DNA from: Membranipora membranacea
Lineage: Eukaryota > Bryozoa > Gymnolaemata > Cheilostomatida > Membraniporidae
Direction: 5' to 3'
NCBI GenBank assembly: GCA_914767715.1
Contig: OU612068.1
Location: 12,772,001-12,836,000 of the forward strand
Length of the DNA stretch: 64,000 nt
The translations under genes and the position numbers were made by a program. This document shows, one piece after another, positions 45,155 to 58,255 of the stretch. How positions within the stretch are numbered: the first letter of the stretch is position 1; each line of letters begins with the position of its first letter. The notes under the pieces are model-generated. The model was not told the DNA's origin. It searched no databases and was given only the letters and a program-made list of their open reading frames with translations.

Positions 45155-47720
45155 CGTCCGTTTTGATTAGGGTCACTTTTGCTAAAAAAAAACATGCCAA
45201 ACGGCAGCATTGAAAAATAAAAACTCTGTTGGATTCTTATCAAACTCCGACCAGTTCAAGCTCTTATTGGCCTCATTCAAACTGCAGAATATTGGAATCC
45301 TCTGATTAACTGGTGGGTCATAACGCTGACTTGAAGTTTCAAAAATTATACCAAGGGAGGGTATCACGGTTTTTTTTCGCCGAGATCAAAAAATAGATTC
45401 GCTTCAAACCTACCTCATAGGGAGGAGCAACTCCTGCTCATCTCGAATCTGCAAATCGTTTGGCTCTGCGGCTTTTCACTCTCCGTCAGCGTCCGTTTTA
45501 ATTAGGGTCACTTTTGCTAAAAAAAAACATGCCAAACGGCAGCATTGAAAAATAAAAACTCTGTTGGATTCTTATCAAACTCCGTCCAGTTCAAGCTCTT
45601 ATTGGCCTCATTCAAACTGCAGAATATTGGAATCCTCTGATTAACTGGTGGGTCATAACGCTGACTTGAAGTTTCAAAAATTATACCAAGGGAGGGTATC
45701 ACGGTTTTTTTTCGCCGAGATCAAAAAATAGATTCGCTTCAAACCTACCTCATAGGGAGGAGCAACTCCTGCTCATCTCGAATCTGCAAACCGTTTGGCT
45801 CTGCAGCTTTTCACTCTCCGTCAGCGTCCGTTTAAATTAGGGTCACTTTTGCTAAAAAAAAACATGCCAAACGGCAGCATTGAAAAATAAAAACTCTGTT
45901 GGATTCTTATCAAACTCCGACCAGTTCAAGCTCTTATTGGCCTCATTCAAACTGCAGAATATTGGAATCCTCTGATTAACTGGTGGGTCATAACGCTGAC
46001 TTGAAGTTTCAAAAATTATACCAAGGGAGGGTATCACGGTTTTTTTTCGCCGAGATCAAAAAATAGATTCGCTTCAAACCTACCTCATAGGGAGGAGCAA
46101 CTCCTGCTCATCTCGAATCTGCAAATCGTTTGGCTCTGCGGCTTTTCACTCTCCATCAGCGTCCATTTTAATTAGGGTCACTTTTGCTAAAAAAAAACAT
46201 GCCAAACGGCAGCATTGACAAATAAAAACTCTGTTGGATTCTTATCAAACTCCGACCAGTTCAAGCTCTTATTGGCCTCATTCAAACTGCAGAATATTGG
46301 AATCCTCTGATTAACTGGTGGGTCATAACGCTGACTTGAAGTTTCAAAAATTATACCAAGGGAGGGTATCACGGTTTTTTTTCGCCGAGATCAAAAAATA
46401 GATTCGCTTCAAACCTACCTCATAGGGAGGAGCAACTCCTGCTCATCTCGAATCTGCAAATCGTTTGGCTCTGCGGCTTTTCACTCTCCGTCAGCGTCCG
46501 TTTTGATTAGGGTCACTTTTGCTAAAAAAAAACATGCCAAACGGCAGCATTGAAAAATAAAAACTCTGTTGGATTCTTATCAAACTCCGACCAGTTCAAG
46601 CTCTTATTGGCCTCATTCAAACTGCAGAATATTGGAATCCTCTGATTAACTGGTGGGTCATAACGCTGACTTGAAGTTTCAAAAATTATACCAAGGGAGG
46701 GTATCACGGTTTTTTTTCGCCGAGATCAAAAAATAGATTCGCTTCAAACCTACCTCATAGGGAGGAGCAACTCCTGCTCATCTCGAATCTGCAAATCGTT
46801 TGGCTCTGCGGCTTTTCACTCTCCGTCAGCGTCCGTTTTAATTAGGGTCACTTTTGCTAAAAAAAAACATGCCAAACGGCAGCATTGAAAAATAAAAACT
46901 CTGTTGGATTCTTATCAAACTCCGTCCAGTTCAAGCTCTTATTGGCCTCATTCAAACTGCAGAATATTGGAATCCTCTGATTAACTGGTGGGTCATAACG
47001 CTGACTTGAAGTTTCAAAAATTATACCAAGGGAGGGTATCACGGTTTTTTTTCGCCGAGATCAAAAAATAGATTCGCTTCAAACCTACCTCATAGGGAGG
47101 AGCAACTCCTGCTCATCTCGAATCTGCAAACCGTTTGGCTCTGCAGCTTTTCACTCTCCGTCAGCGTCCGTTTAAATTAGGGTCACTTTTGCTAAAAAAA
47201 AACATGCCAAACGGCAGCATTGAAAAATAAAAACTCTGTTGGATTCTTATCAAACTCCGACCAGTTCAAGCTCTTATTGGCCTCATTCAAACTGCAGAAT
47301 ATTGGAATCCTCTGATTAACTGGTGGGTCATAACGCTGACTTGAAGTTTCAAAAATTATACCAAGGGAGGGTATCACGGTTTTTTTTCGCCGAGATCAAA
47401 AAATAGATTCGCTTCAAACCTACCTCATAGGGAGGAGCAACTCCTGCTCATCTCGAATCTGCAAATCGTTTGGCTCTGCGGCTTTTCACTCTCCATCAGC
47501 GTCCATTTTAATTAGGGTCACTTTTGCTAAAAAAAAACGTGCCAAACGGCAGCATTGACAAATAAAAACTCTGTTGGATTCTTATCAAACTCCGACCAGT
47601 TCAAGCTCTTATTGGCCTCATTCAAACTGCAGAATATTGGAATCCTCTGATTAACTGGTGGGTCATAACGCTGACTTGAAGTTTCAAAAATTATACCAAG
47701 GGAGGGTATCACGGTTTTTT
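45155..47720. repeat. Four-monomer 1340-bp tandem duplication, near-identical
   Basis: Copies lie at about 45155-46490 and 46495-47720. TTTTGATTAGGG (45162, 46502), TCCGTCC (45583, 46923), CTGCAGCTTTTC (45802, 47142), CGTTTAAATTAG (45829, 47169), CTCCATCAGCGTCCATTTT (46151, 47491) and TTGACAAATAAAA (46216, 47556) recur at exactly 1340 bp. The only clear difference I noticed is CATGCC against CGTGCC near 47538. Confidence 0.88.
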
Positions 47721-50700
47721 TTCGCCGAGATCAAAAAATAGATTCGCTTCAAACCTACCTCATAGGGAGGAGCAACTCCTGCTCATCGCGAATCTGCAAA
47801 CCGTTTGGCTCTGCGGCTTTTCACTCTCCGTCAGCGTCCGTTTAAATTAGGGTCACTTTTGCTAAAAAAAAAACATGCCAAACGGCAGCATTGAAAAATA
47901 AAAACTCTGTTGGATTCTTATCAAACTCCGACCAGTTCAAGCTCTTATTGGCCTCATTCAAACTGCAGAATATTGGAATCCTCTGATTAACTGGTGGGTC
48001 ATAACGCTGACTTGAAGTTTCAAAAATTATACCAAGGGAGGGTATCACGGTTTTTTTTCGCCGAGATCAAAAAATAGATTCGCTTCAAACCTACCTCATA
48101 GGGAGGAGCAACTCCTGCTCATCTCGAATCTGCAAATCGTTTGGCTCTGCGGCTTTTCACTCTCCGTCAGCGTCCGTTTTAATTAGGGTCACTTTTGCTA
48201 AAAAAAAACATGCCAAACGGCAGCATTGACAAATAAAAACTCTGTTGGATTCTTATCAAACTCCGACCAGTTCAAGCTCTTATTGGCCTCATTCAAACTG
48301 CAGAATATTGGAATCCTCTGATTAACTGGTGGGTCATAACGCTGACTTGAAGTTTCAAAAATTATACCAAAGGAGGGTATCACGGTTTTTTTTCGCCGAG
48401 ATCAAAAAATAGATTCGCTTCAAACCTACCTCATAGGGAGGAGCAACTCCTGCTCATCTCGAATCTGCAAATCGTTTGGCTCTGCGGCTTTTCACTCTCC
48501 GTCAGCGTCCGTTTTAATTAGGGTCACTTTTGCTAAAAAAAAACATGCCAAACGGCAGCATTGAAAAATAAAAACTCTGTTGGATTCTTATCAAACTCCG
48601 ACCAGTTCAAGCTCTTATCGGCCTCATTCAAACTGCAGAATATTGGAATCCTCTGATTAACTGGTGGGTCATAACGCTGACTTGAAGTTTCAAAAATTAT
48701 ACCAAGGGAGGGTATCACGGTTTTTTTTCGCCGAGATCAAAATATAGATTCGCTTCAAACCTACCTCATAGGGAGGAGCAACTCCTGCTCATCTCGAATC
48801 TGCGAACCGTTTGGCTCTGCGGCTTTTCACTCTCCGTCAGCGTCCGTTTTAATTAGGGTCACTTTTGCTAAAAAAAAACATGCCAAACGGCAGCATTGAA
48901 AAATAAAAACTCTGTTGGATTCTTATCAAACTCCGACCAGTTCAAGCTCTTATTGGCCTCATTCAAACTGTAGAATATTGGAATCCTCTGATTAACTGGT
49001 GGGTCATAACGCTGACTTGAAGTTTCAAAAATTATACCAAGGGAGGGTATCACCGTTTTTTTTCGCCGAGATCAAAAAATAGATTCGCTTCAAACCTACC
49101 TCATAGGGAGGAGCAACTCCTGCTCATCTCGAAACTGCAAATCGTTTGGCTCTGCGGCTTTTCACTCTCCGTCAGCGTCCGTTTTAATTAGGGTCACTTT
49201 TGCTAAAAAAAAACATGCCAAACGGCAGCATTGACAAATAAAAACTCTGTTGGATTCTTATCAAACTCCGACCAGTTCAAGCTCTTATTGGCCTCATTCA
49301 AACTGCAGAATATTGGAATCCTCTGATTAACTGGTGGGTCATAACGCTGACTTGAAGTTTCAAAAATTATACCAAGGGAGGGTATCATGGTTTTTTTTCG
49401 CCGAGATCAAAAAATAGATTCGCTTCAAACCTACCTCATAGGGAGGAGCAACTCCTGCTCATCTCGAATCTGCAAACCGTTTGGCTCTGCGGCTTTTCAC
49501 TCTCCGTCAGCGTCCGTTTTGATTAGGGTCACTTTTGCTAAAAAAAAACATGCCAAACGGCAGCATTGAAAAATAAAAACTCTGTTGGATTCTTATCAAA
49601 CTCCGACCAGTTCAAGCTCTTATTGGCCTCATTCAAACTGCAGAATATTGGAATCCTCTGATTAACTGGTGGGTCATAACGCTGACTTGAAGTTTCAAAA
49701 CTTATACCAAGGGAGGGTATCACGGTTTTTTTTCGCCGAGATCAAAAAATAGATTCGCTTCAAACCTACCTCATAGGGAGGAGCAACTCCTGCTCATCTC
49801 GAATCTGCAAATCGTTTGGCTCTGCGGCTTTTCACTCTCCGTCAGCGTCCGTTTTAATTAGGGTCACTTTTGCTAAAAAAAAACATGCCAAACGGCAGCA
49901 TTGAAAAATAAAAACTCTGTTGGATTCTTATCAAACTCCGTCCAGTTCAAGCTCTTATTGGCCTCATTCAAACTGCAGAATATTGGAATCCTCTGATTAA
50001 CTGGTGGGTCATAACGCTGACTTGAAGTTTCAAAAATTATACCAAGGGAGGGTATCACGGTTTTTTTTCGCCGAGATCAAAAAATAGATTCGCTTCAAAC
50101 CTACCTCATAGGGAGGAGCAACTCCTGCTCATCTCGAATCTGCAAATCGTTTGGCTCTGCGGCTTTTCACTCTCCGTCAGCGTCTGTTTTAATTAGGGTC
50201 ACTTTTGCTAAAAAAAAACATGCCAAACGGCAGCATTGAAAAATAAAAACTCTGTTGGATTCTTTTCAAACTCCGACCAGTTCAAGCTCTTATCGGCCTC
50301 ATTCAAACTGCAGAATATTGGAATCCTCTGATTAACTGGTGGGTCATAACGCTGACTTGAAGTTTCAAAAATTATACCAAGGGAGGGTATCACAGTTTTT
50401 TTTCGCCGAGATCAAAAAATAGATTCGCTTCAAACCTACCTCATAGGGAGGAGCAACTCCTGCTCATCTCGAATCTGCGAACCGTTTGGCTCTGCGGCTT
50501 TTCACTCTCCGTCAGCGTCCGTTTTAATTAGGGTCACTTTTGCTAAAAAAAAACATGCCAAACGGCAGCATTGAAAAATAAAAACTCTGTTGGATTCTTA
50601 TCAAACTCCGACCAGTTCAAGCTCTTATTGGCCTCATTCAAACTGTAGAATATTGGAATCCTCTGATTAACTGGTGGGTCATAACGCTGACTTGAAGTTT

Positions 50701-51069
50701 CAAAAATTATACCAAGGGAGGGTATCACGGTTTTTTTTCGCCGAGATCAAAAAATAGATTCGCTTCAAACCTACCTCATAGGGAGGAGCAACTCCTGCTC
50801 ATCTCGAATCTGCAAACCGTTTGGCTCTGCGGCTTTTCACTCTCCGTCAGCGTCCGTTTTAATTAGGGTCACTTTTGCTAAAAAAAAAACATGCCAAACG
50901 GCAGCATTGAAAAATAAAAACTCTGTTGGATTCTTATCAAACTCCGACCAGTTCAAGCTCTTATTGGCCTCATTCAAACTGCAGAATATTGGAATCCTCT
51001 GATTAACTGGTGGGTTATAACGCTGACTTGAAGTTTCAAAAATTATACCAAGGGAGGGTATCACGGTTT

Positions 51070-54000
51070 TTTTTCGCCGAGATCAAAAAATAGATTCGCT
51101 TCAAACCTACCTCATAGGGAGGAGCAACTCCTGCTCATCTCGAATCTGCAAATCGTTTGGCTCTGCGGCTTTTCACTCTCCGTCAGCGTCCGTTTTAATT
51201 AGGGTCACTTTTGCTAAAAAAAAACATGCCAAACGGCAGCATTGACAAATAAAAACTCTGTTGGATTCTTATCAAACTCCGACCAGTTCAAGCTCTTATT
51301 GGCCTCATTCAAACTGCAGAATATTGGAATCCTCTGATTAACTGGTGGGTCATAACGCTGACTTGAAGTTTCAAAAATTATACCAAGGGAGGGTATCACG
51401 GTTTTTTTTCGCCGAGATCAAAAAATAGATTCGCTTCAAACCTACCTCATAGGGAGGAGCAACTCCTGCTCATCTCGAATCTGCAAATCGTTTGGCTCTG
51501 CGGCTTTTCACTCTCCGTCAGCGTCCGTTTTAATTAGGGTCACTTTTGCTAAAAAAAAACATGCCAAACGGCAGCATTGAAAAATAAAAACTCTGTTGGA
51601 TTCTTATCAAACTCCGACCAGTTCAAGCTCTTATCGGCCTCATTCAAACTGCAGAATATTGGAATCCTCTGATTAACTGGTGGGTCATAACGCTGACTTG
51701 AAGTTTCAAAAATTATACCAAGGGAGGGTATCACGGTTTTTTTTCGCCGAGATCAAAAAATAGATTCGCTTCAAACCTACCTCATAGGGAGGAGCAACTC
51801 CTGCTCATCTCGAATCTGCAAACCGTTTGGCTCTGCGGGTTTTCACTCTCTGTCAGCGTCCGTTTTAATTAGGGTCACTTTTGCTAAAAAAAAACATGCC
51901 AAACGGCAGCATTGAAAAATAAAAACTCTGTTGGATTCTTATCAAACTCCGACCAGTTCAAGCTCTTATTGGCCTCATTCGAACTGCAGAATATTGGAAT
52001 CCTCTGATTAACTGGTGGGTCATAACGCTGACTTGAAGTTTCAAAAATTATACCAAGGGAGGGTATCACGGTTTTTTTTCGCCGAGATGAAAAAATAGAT
52101 TCGCTTCAAACCTACCTCATAGGGAGGAGCAACTCCTGCTCATCTCGAATCTGCAAACCGTTTGGCTCTGCGGCTTTTCACTCTCCGTCAGCGTCCGTTT
52201 TAATTAGGGTCACTTTTGCTAAAAAAAAAACATGCCAAACGGCAGCATTGAAAAATAAAAACTCTGTTGGATTCTTATCAAACTCCGACCAGTTCAAGCT
52301 CTTGTTGGCCTCATTCAAACTGCAGAATATTGGAATCCTCTGATTAACTGGTGGGTCATAACGCTGACTTGAAGTTTCAAAAATTATACCAAGGGAGGGT
52401 ATCACGGTTTTTTTTCGCCGAGATAAAAAAATAGATTCGCTTCAAACCTACCTCATAGGGAGGAGCAACTCCTGCTCATCTCGAATCTGCAAATCGTTTG
52501 GCTCTGCGGCTTTTCACTCTCCGTCAGCGTCCGTTTTAATTAGGGTCACTTTTGCTAAAAAAAAACATGCCAAACGGCAGCATTGACAAATAAAAACTCT
52601 GTTGGATTCTTATCAAACTCCGACCAGTTCAAGCTCTTATTGGCCTCATTCAAACTGCAGAATATTGGAATCCTCTGATTAACTGGTGGGTCATAACGCT
52701 GACTTGAAGTTTCAAAAATTATACCAAGGGAGGGTATCACAGTTTTTTTTCGCCGAGATCAAAAAATAGATTCGCTTCAAACCTACCTCATAGGGAGGAG
52801 CAACTCCTGCTCATCTCGAATCTGCAAATCGTTTGGCTCTGCGGCTTTTCACTCTCCGTCAGCGTCCGTTTTAATTAGGGTCACTTTTGCTAAAAAAAAA
52901 CATGCCAAACGGCAGCATTGAAAAATAAAAACTCTGTTGGATTCTTATCAAACTCCGACCAGTTCAAGCTCTTATCGGCCTCATTCAAACTGCAGAATAT
53001 TGGAATCCTCTGATTAACTGGTGGGTCATAACGCTGACTTGAAGTTTCAAAAATTATACCAAGGGAGGGTATCACGGTTTTTTTTCGCCGAGACCAAAAA
53101 ATAGATTCGCTTCAAACCTACCTCATAGGGAGGAGCAACTCCTGCTCATCTCGAATCTGCAAACCGTTTGGCTCTGCGGCTTTTCACTCTCCGTCAGCGT
53201 CCGTTTTGATTAGGGTCACTTTTGCTAAAAAAAAACATGCCAAACGGCAGCATTGAAAAAAAAAAACTCTGTTGGATTCTTATCAAACTCCGACCAGTTC
53301 AAGCTCTTATTGGCCTCATTCAAACTGCAGAATATTGGAATCCTCTGATTAACTGGTGGGTCATAACGCTGACTTGAAGTTTCAAAAATTATACCAAGGG
53401 AGGGTATCACGGTTTTTTTTCGCCGAGATGAAAAAATAGATTCGCTTCAAACCTACCTCATAGGGAGGAGCAACTCCTGCTCATCTCGAATCTGCAAACC
53501 GTTTGGCTCTGCGGCTTTTCACTCTCCGTCAGCGTCCGTTTTAATTAGGGTCACTTTTGCTAAAAAAAAAACATGCCAAACGGCAGCATTGAAACATAAA
53601 AACTCTGTTGGATTCTTATCAAACCCCGACCAGTTCAAGCTCTTGTTGGCCTCATTCAAACTGCAGAATATTGGAATCCTCTGATTAACTGGTGGGTCAT
53701 AACGCTGACTTGAAGTTTCAAAAATTATACCAAGGGAGGGTATCACGGTTTTTTTTCGCCGAGATCAAAAAATAGATTCGCTTCAAACCTACCTCATAGG
53801 GAGGAGCAACTCCTGCTCATCTCGAATCTGCAAATCGTTTGGCTCTGCGGCTTTTCACTCTCCGTCAGCGTCCGTTTTAATTAGGGTCACTTTTGCTAAA
53901 AAAAAACATGCCAAACGGCTGCATTGACAAATAAAAACTCTGTTGGATTCTTATCAAACTCCGACCAGTTCAAGCTCTTATTGGCCTCATTCAAACTGCA

Positions 54001-54790
54001 GAATATTGGAATCCTCTGATTAACTGGTGGGTCATAACGCTGACTTGAAGTTTCAAAAATTATACCAAGGGAGGGTATCACAGTTTTTTTTCGCCGAGAT
54101 CAAAAAATAGATTCGCTTCAAACCTACCTCATAGGGAGGAGCAACTCCTGCTCATCTCGAATCTGCAAATCGTTTGGCTCTGCGGCTTTTCACTCTCCGT
54201 CAGCGTCCGTTTTAATTAGGGTCACTTTTGCTAAAAAAAAACATGCCAAACGGCAGCATTGAAAAATAAAAACTCTGTTGGATTCTTATCAAACTCCGAC
54301 CAGTTCAAGCTCTTATCGGCCTCATTCAAACTGCAGAATATTGGAATCCTCTGATTAACTGGTGGGTCATAACGCTGACTTGAAGTTTCAAAAATTATAC
54401 CAAGGGAGGGTATCACGGTTTTTTTTCGCCGAGACCAAAAAATAGATTCGCTTCAAACCTACCTCATAGGGAGGAGCAACTCCTGCTCATCTCGAATCTG
54501 CAAACCGTTTGGCTCTGCGGCTTTTCACTCTCCGTCAGCGTCCGTTTTGATTAGGGTCACTTTTGCTAAAAAAAAACATGCCAAACGGCAGCATTGAAAA
54601 AAAAAAACTCTGTTGGATTCTTATCAAACTCCGACCAGTTCAAGCTCTTATTGGCCTCATTCAAACTGCAGAATATTGGAATCCTCTGATTAACTGGTGG
54701 GTCATAACGCTGACTTGAAGTTTCAAAAATTATACCAAGGGAGGGTATCACGGTTTTTTTTCGCCGAGATCAAAAAATAGATTCGCTTCA
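51070..54790. repeat. Triplicated 1341-bp four-monomer unit
   Basis: The B monomer (ending 51399, 52740, 54081), C monomer (51734, 53075, 54416), a third monomer (52069, 53410, 54751) and, for the first two units, an A10 monomer (52405, 53746) follow one another at 1341 bp. The second and third units share CACAGTTTTTTTTCG (52738, 54079), GAGACCAAAAA (53091, 54432), TTTTGATTAGGG and a fused A-run TTGAAAAAAAAAAAC (53254, 54595). The first and second share GAGATGAAAAA and CTTGTTGGCC (52301, 53642). Confidence 0.88.
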
Positions 54791-56319
54791 AACCTACCTC
54801 ATAGGGAGGAGCAACTCCTGCTCATCTCGAATCTGCAAATTGTTTGGCTCTGCGGCTTTTCACTCTCCGTCAGCGTCCGTTTTAATTAGGGTCACTTTTG
54901 CTAAAAAAAAACATGCCAAACGGCAGCATTGAAAAATAAAAACTCTGTTGGATTCTTATCAAACTCCGACCAGTTCAAGCTCTTATCGGCCTCATTCAAA
55001 CTGCAGAATATTGGAATCCTCTGATTAACTGGTGGGTCATAACGCTGACTTGAAGTTTCAAAAATTATACCAAGGGAGGGTATCACGGTTTTTTCTCGCC
55101 GAGATGAAAAAATAGATTCGCTTCAAACCTACCTCATAGGGAGGAGCAACTCCTGCTCATCTCGAATCTGCAAACCGTTTGGCTCTGCGGCTTTTCACTC
55201 TCCGTCAGCGTCCGTTTTATTTAGGGTCACTTTTGCTAAAAAAAAAATATGCCAAACGGCAGCATTGAAAAATAAAAACTCTGTTGGATTCTTATCAAAC
55301 TCCGACCAGTTCAAGCTCTTATCGGCCTCCTTCAAACTGCAGAATATTGGAATCCTCTGATTAACTGGTGGGTCATAACGCTGACTTGAAGTTTCAAAAA
55401 TTATACCAAGGGAGGGTATCACGGTTTTTTTTCGCCGATATCAAAAAATAGATTCGCTTCAAACCTACCTCATAGGGAGGAGCAACTCCTGCTCATCTCG
55501 AATCTGCAAACCGTTTGGCTCTGCGGCTTTTCACTCTCCGTCAGCGTCCGTTTTGATTAGGGTCACTTTTGCTAAAAAAAAACATGCCAAACGGCAGCAT
55601 TGAAAAATAAAAACTCTGTTGGATTCTTATCAAACTCCGACCAGTTCAAGCTCTTATTGGCCTCATTCAAACTGCAGAATATTGGAATCCTCTGATTAAC
55701 TGGTGGGTCATAACGCTGACTTGAAGTTTCAAAAATTATACCAAGGGAGGGTATCACGGTTTTTTTTCCCCGAGATCAAAAAATAGATTCGCTTCAAACC
55801 TACCTCATAGGGAGGAGCAACTCCTGCTCATCTCGAATCTGCAAATCGTTTGGCTCTGCGGCTTTTCACTCTCCGTCAGCGTCCGTTTTAATTAGGGTCT
55901 CTTTTGCTAAAAAAAAACATGCCAAACGGCAGCATTGACAAATAAAAACTCTGTTGGATTCTTATCAAACTCCGACCAGTTCAAGCTCTTATTGGCCTCA
56001 TTCAAACTGCAGAATATTGGAATCCTCTGATTAACTGGTGGGTCATAACGCTGACTTTAAGGTTCAAAAATTATACCAAGGGAGGGTATCACGGTTTTTT
56101 TTTCGCCGAGATCAAAAAATAGATTCGCTTCAAACCTACCTCATAGGGAGGAGCAACTCCTGCTCATCTCGAATCTGCAAACCTTTTGGCTCTGCGGCTT
56201 TTCACTCTCCGTCAGCGTCCGTTTTAATTAGGGTCACTTTTGCTAAAAAAAAACATGCCAAGCGGCAGCATTGAAAAATAAAAACTCTGTTGGATTCTTA
56301 TCAAACTCTGACCAGTTCA

Positions 56320-58255
56320 AGCTCTTATTGGCCTCATTCAAACTGCAGAATATTGGAATCCTCTGATTAACTGGTGGGTCATAACGCTGACTTGAAGTTT
56401 CAAAAATTATACCAAGGGAGGGTATCACGGTTTTTTTCGCCGAGATCAAAAAATAGATTCACTTCAAACCTACCTCATGGGGAGGAGCAACTCCTGCTCA
56501 TCTCGACTCTGCAAACCGTTTGGCTCTGCGGCTTTTCACTCTCCGTCAGCGTCCGTTTTAATTAGGGTCACTTTTGCTAAAAAAAAACATGCCAAACGGC
56601 AGCATTGAAAAATAAAAGCTCTGTTGAATTCTTATCAAACTCCGACCAGTTCAAGCTCTTATTGGCCTCATTCAAACTGCAGAATATTGGAATCCTCTGA
56701 TTTACTGGTGGGTCATAACGCTGACTTGAAGTTTCAAAAATGATACCAAGGGAGGGTATCACGGTTTTTTTTCGCCGAGATCAAAAAATAGATTCGCTTC
56801 AAACCTACCTCATAGGGAGGAGCAACTCCTGCTCATCTCGAATCTGCAAACCGTTTGGCTCTGCGGCTTTTCACTCTCCGTCAGCGTCCGTTTTAATTAG
56901 GGTCACTTTTGCTAAAAAAAAACATGCCAAACGGCAGCATTGAAAAATAAAAACTCTGTTGGATTCTTATCAAACTCCGACCAGTTCAAGCTCTTATTGG
57001 CCTAATTCAAACTGCAGAATATTGGAATCCTCTGATTAACTGGTGGGTCATAACGCTGACTTGAAGTTTCAAAAATTATACCAAGGGAGGGTATCACGGT
57101 TTTTTTCGCCGAGATCAAAAAATAGATTCGCTTCAAACCTACCTCATAGGGAGGAGCAATTCCTGCTCATCTCGAATCTGCAAACCGTTTGGCTCTGCGG
57201 CTTTTCACTCTCCGTCAGCGTCCGTTTTAATTAGGGTCACTTTTGCTAAAAAAAAACATGCCGGACGGCAGCATTGAAAATTTAAAACTCTGTTGGATTC
57301 TTATCAAACTCCGACCAATTCAAGCTCTTATTGGCCTCATTCAAACTGCAGAATATTGGAATCCTCTGATTAACTGGTGGGTCATAACGCTGACTTGAAG
57401 TTTCAAAAATTATACCAAGGGAGGGTATCACGGTTTTTTTCGCCGAGATCAAAAAATAGATTCACTTCAAACCTACCTCATGGGGAGGAGCAACTCCTGC
57501 TCATCTCGACTCTGCAAACCGTTTGGCTCTGCGGCTTTTCACTCTCCGTCAGCGTCCGTTTTAATTAGGGTCACTTTTGCTAAAAAAAAACATGCCAAAC
57601 GGCAGCATTGAAAAATAAAAGCTCTGTTGAATTCTTATCAAACTCCGACCAGTTCAAGCTCTTATTGGCCTCATTCAAACTGCAGAATATTGGAATCCTC
57701 TGATTTACTGGTGGGTCATAACGCTGACTTGAAGTTTCAAAAATGATACCAAGGGAGGGTATCACGGTTTTTTTTCGCCGAGATCAAAAAATAGATTCGC
57801 TTCAAACCTACCTCATAGGGAGGAGCAACTCCTGCTCATCTCGAATCTGCAAACCGTTTGGCTCTGCGGCTTTTCACTCTCCGTCAGCGTCCGTTTTAAT
57901 TAGGGTCACTTTTGCTAAAAAAAAACATGCCAAACGGCAGCATTGAAAAATAAAAACTCTGTTGGATTCTTATCAAACTCCGACCAGTTCAAGCTCTTAT
58001 TGGCCTAATTCAAACTGCAGAATATTGGAATCCTCTGATTAACTGGTGGGTCATAACGCTGACTTGAAGTTTCAAAAATTATACCAAGGGAGGGTATCAC
58101 GGTTTTTTTTCGCCGAGATCAAAAAATAGATTCGCTTCAAACCTACCTCATAGGGAGGAGCAATTCCTGCTCATCTCGAATCTGCAAACCGTTTGGCTCT
58201 GCGGCTTTTCACTCTCCGTCAGCGTCCGTTTTAATTAGGGTCACTTTTGCTAAAA
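56320..58255. repeat. Three-monomer 1003-bp tandem duplication
   Basis: Copies lie at about 56320-57250 and 57323-58255. CCTCATGGGGAGG and TCTCGACTCTG (56472-56510, 57475-57513), AAAAGCTCTGTTGAATTC (56614, 57617), TGATTTACTGG (56699, 57702), AAATGATACC (56738, 57741), CCTAATTC (57001, 58004) and GAGCAATTCC (57152, 58156) recur at 1003-1004 bp. T-tract length differs (T7 near 57100, T8 near 58103). Confidence 0.88.

Larger units (their letters stand above)
40340..56100. repeat. Array domain IV: homogeneous four-monomer ~1341-bp units
   Basis: Anchors: 40674, 41009, 41344, 41679, 42014, 42349, 42685, 43021, 43356, 43691, 44026, 44362, 44697, 45032, 45367, 45702, 46037, 46372, 46707, 47042, 47377, 47712, 48048, 48383, 48718, 49053, 49388, 49723, 50058, 50393, 50728, 51064, 51399, 51734, 52069, 52405, 52740, 53075, 53410, 53746, 54081, 54416, 54751, 55086, 55422, 55757, 56092. 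Monomer types recur in order: B with TTGACAAATAAAA (11 copies), C with TTATCGGCC (10), D with ACTGTAGAA (5), plus a 336-bp A10 type and a TCCGTCC type (4). There are no 21-bp deletions and no A6 monomers. Divergence by eye is the lowest in the window, which suggests the most recent amplification. Confidence 0.75.

Noticed and set aside
56038-56274. Plus-strand frames of 60-88 codons (for example near 24024, 25690, 49387, 56038, 57043 and 62804)
   Set aside because: They appear only where one-base changes create a start or alter the T-tract length, cross the hairpin and poly-A segments, and are absent in other copies. No recognisable protein.
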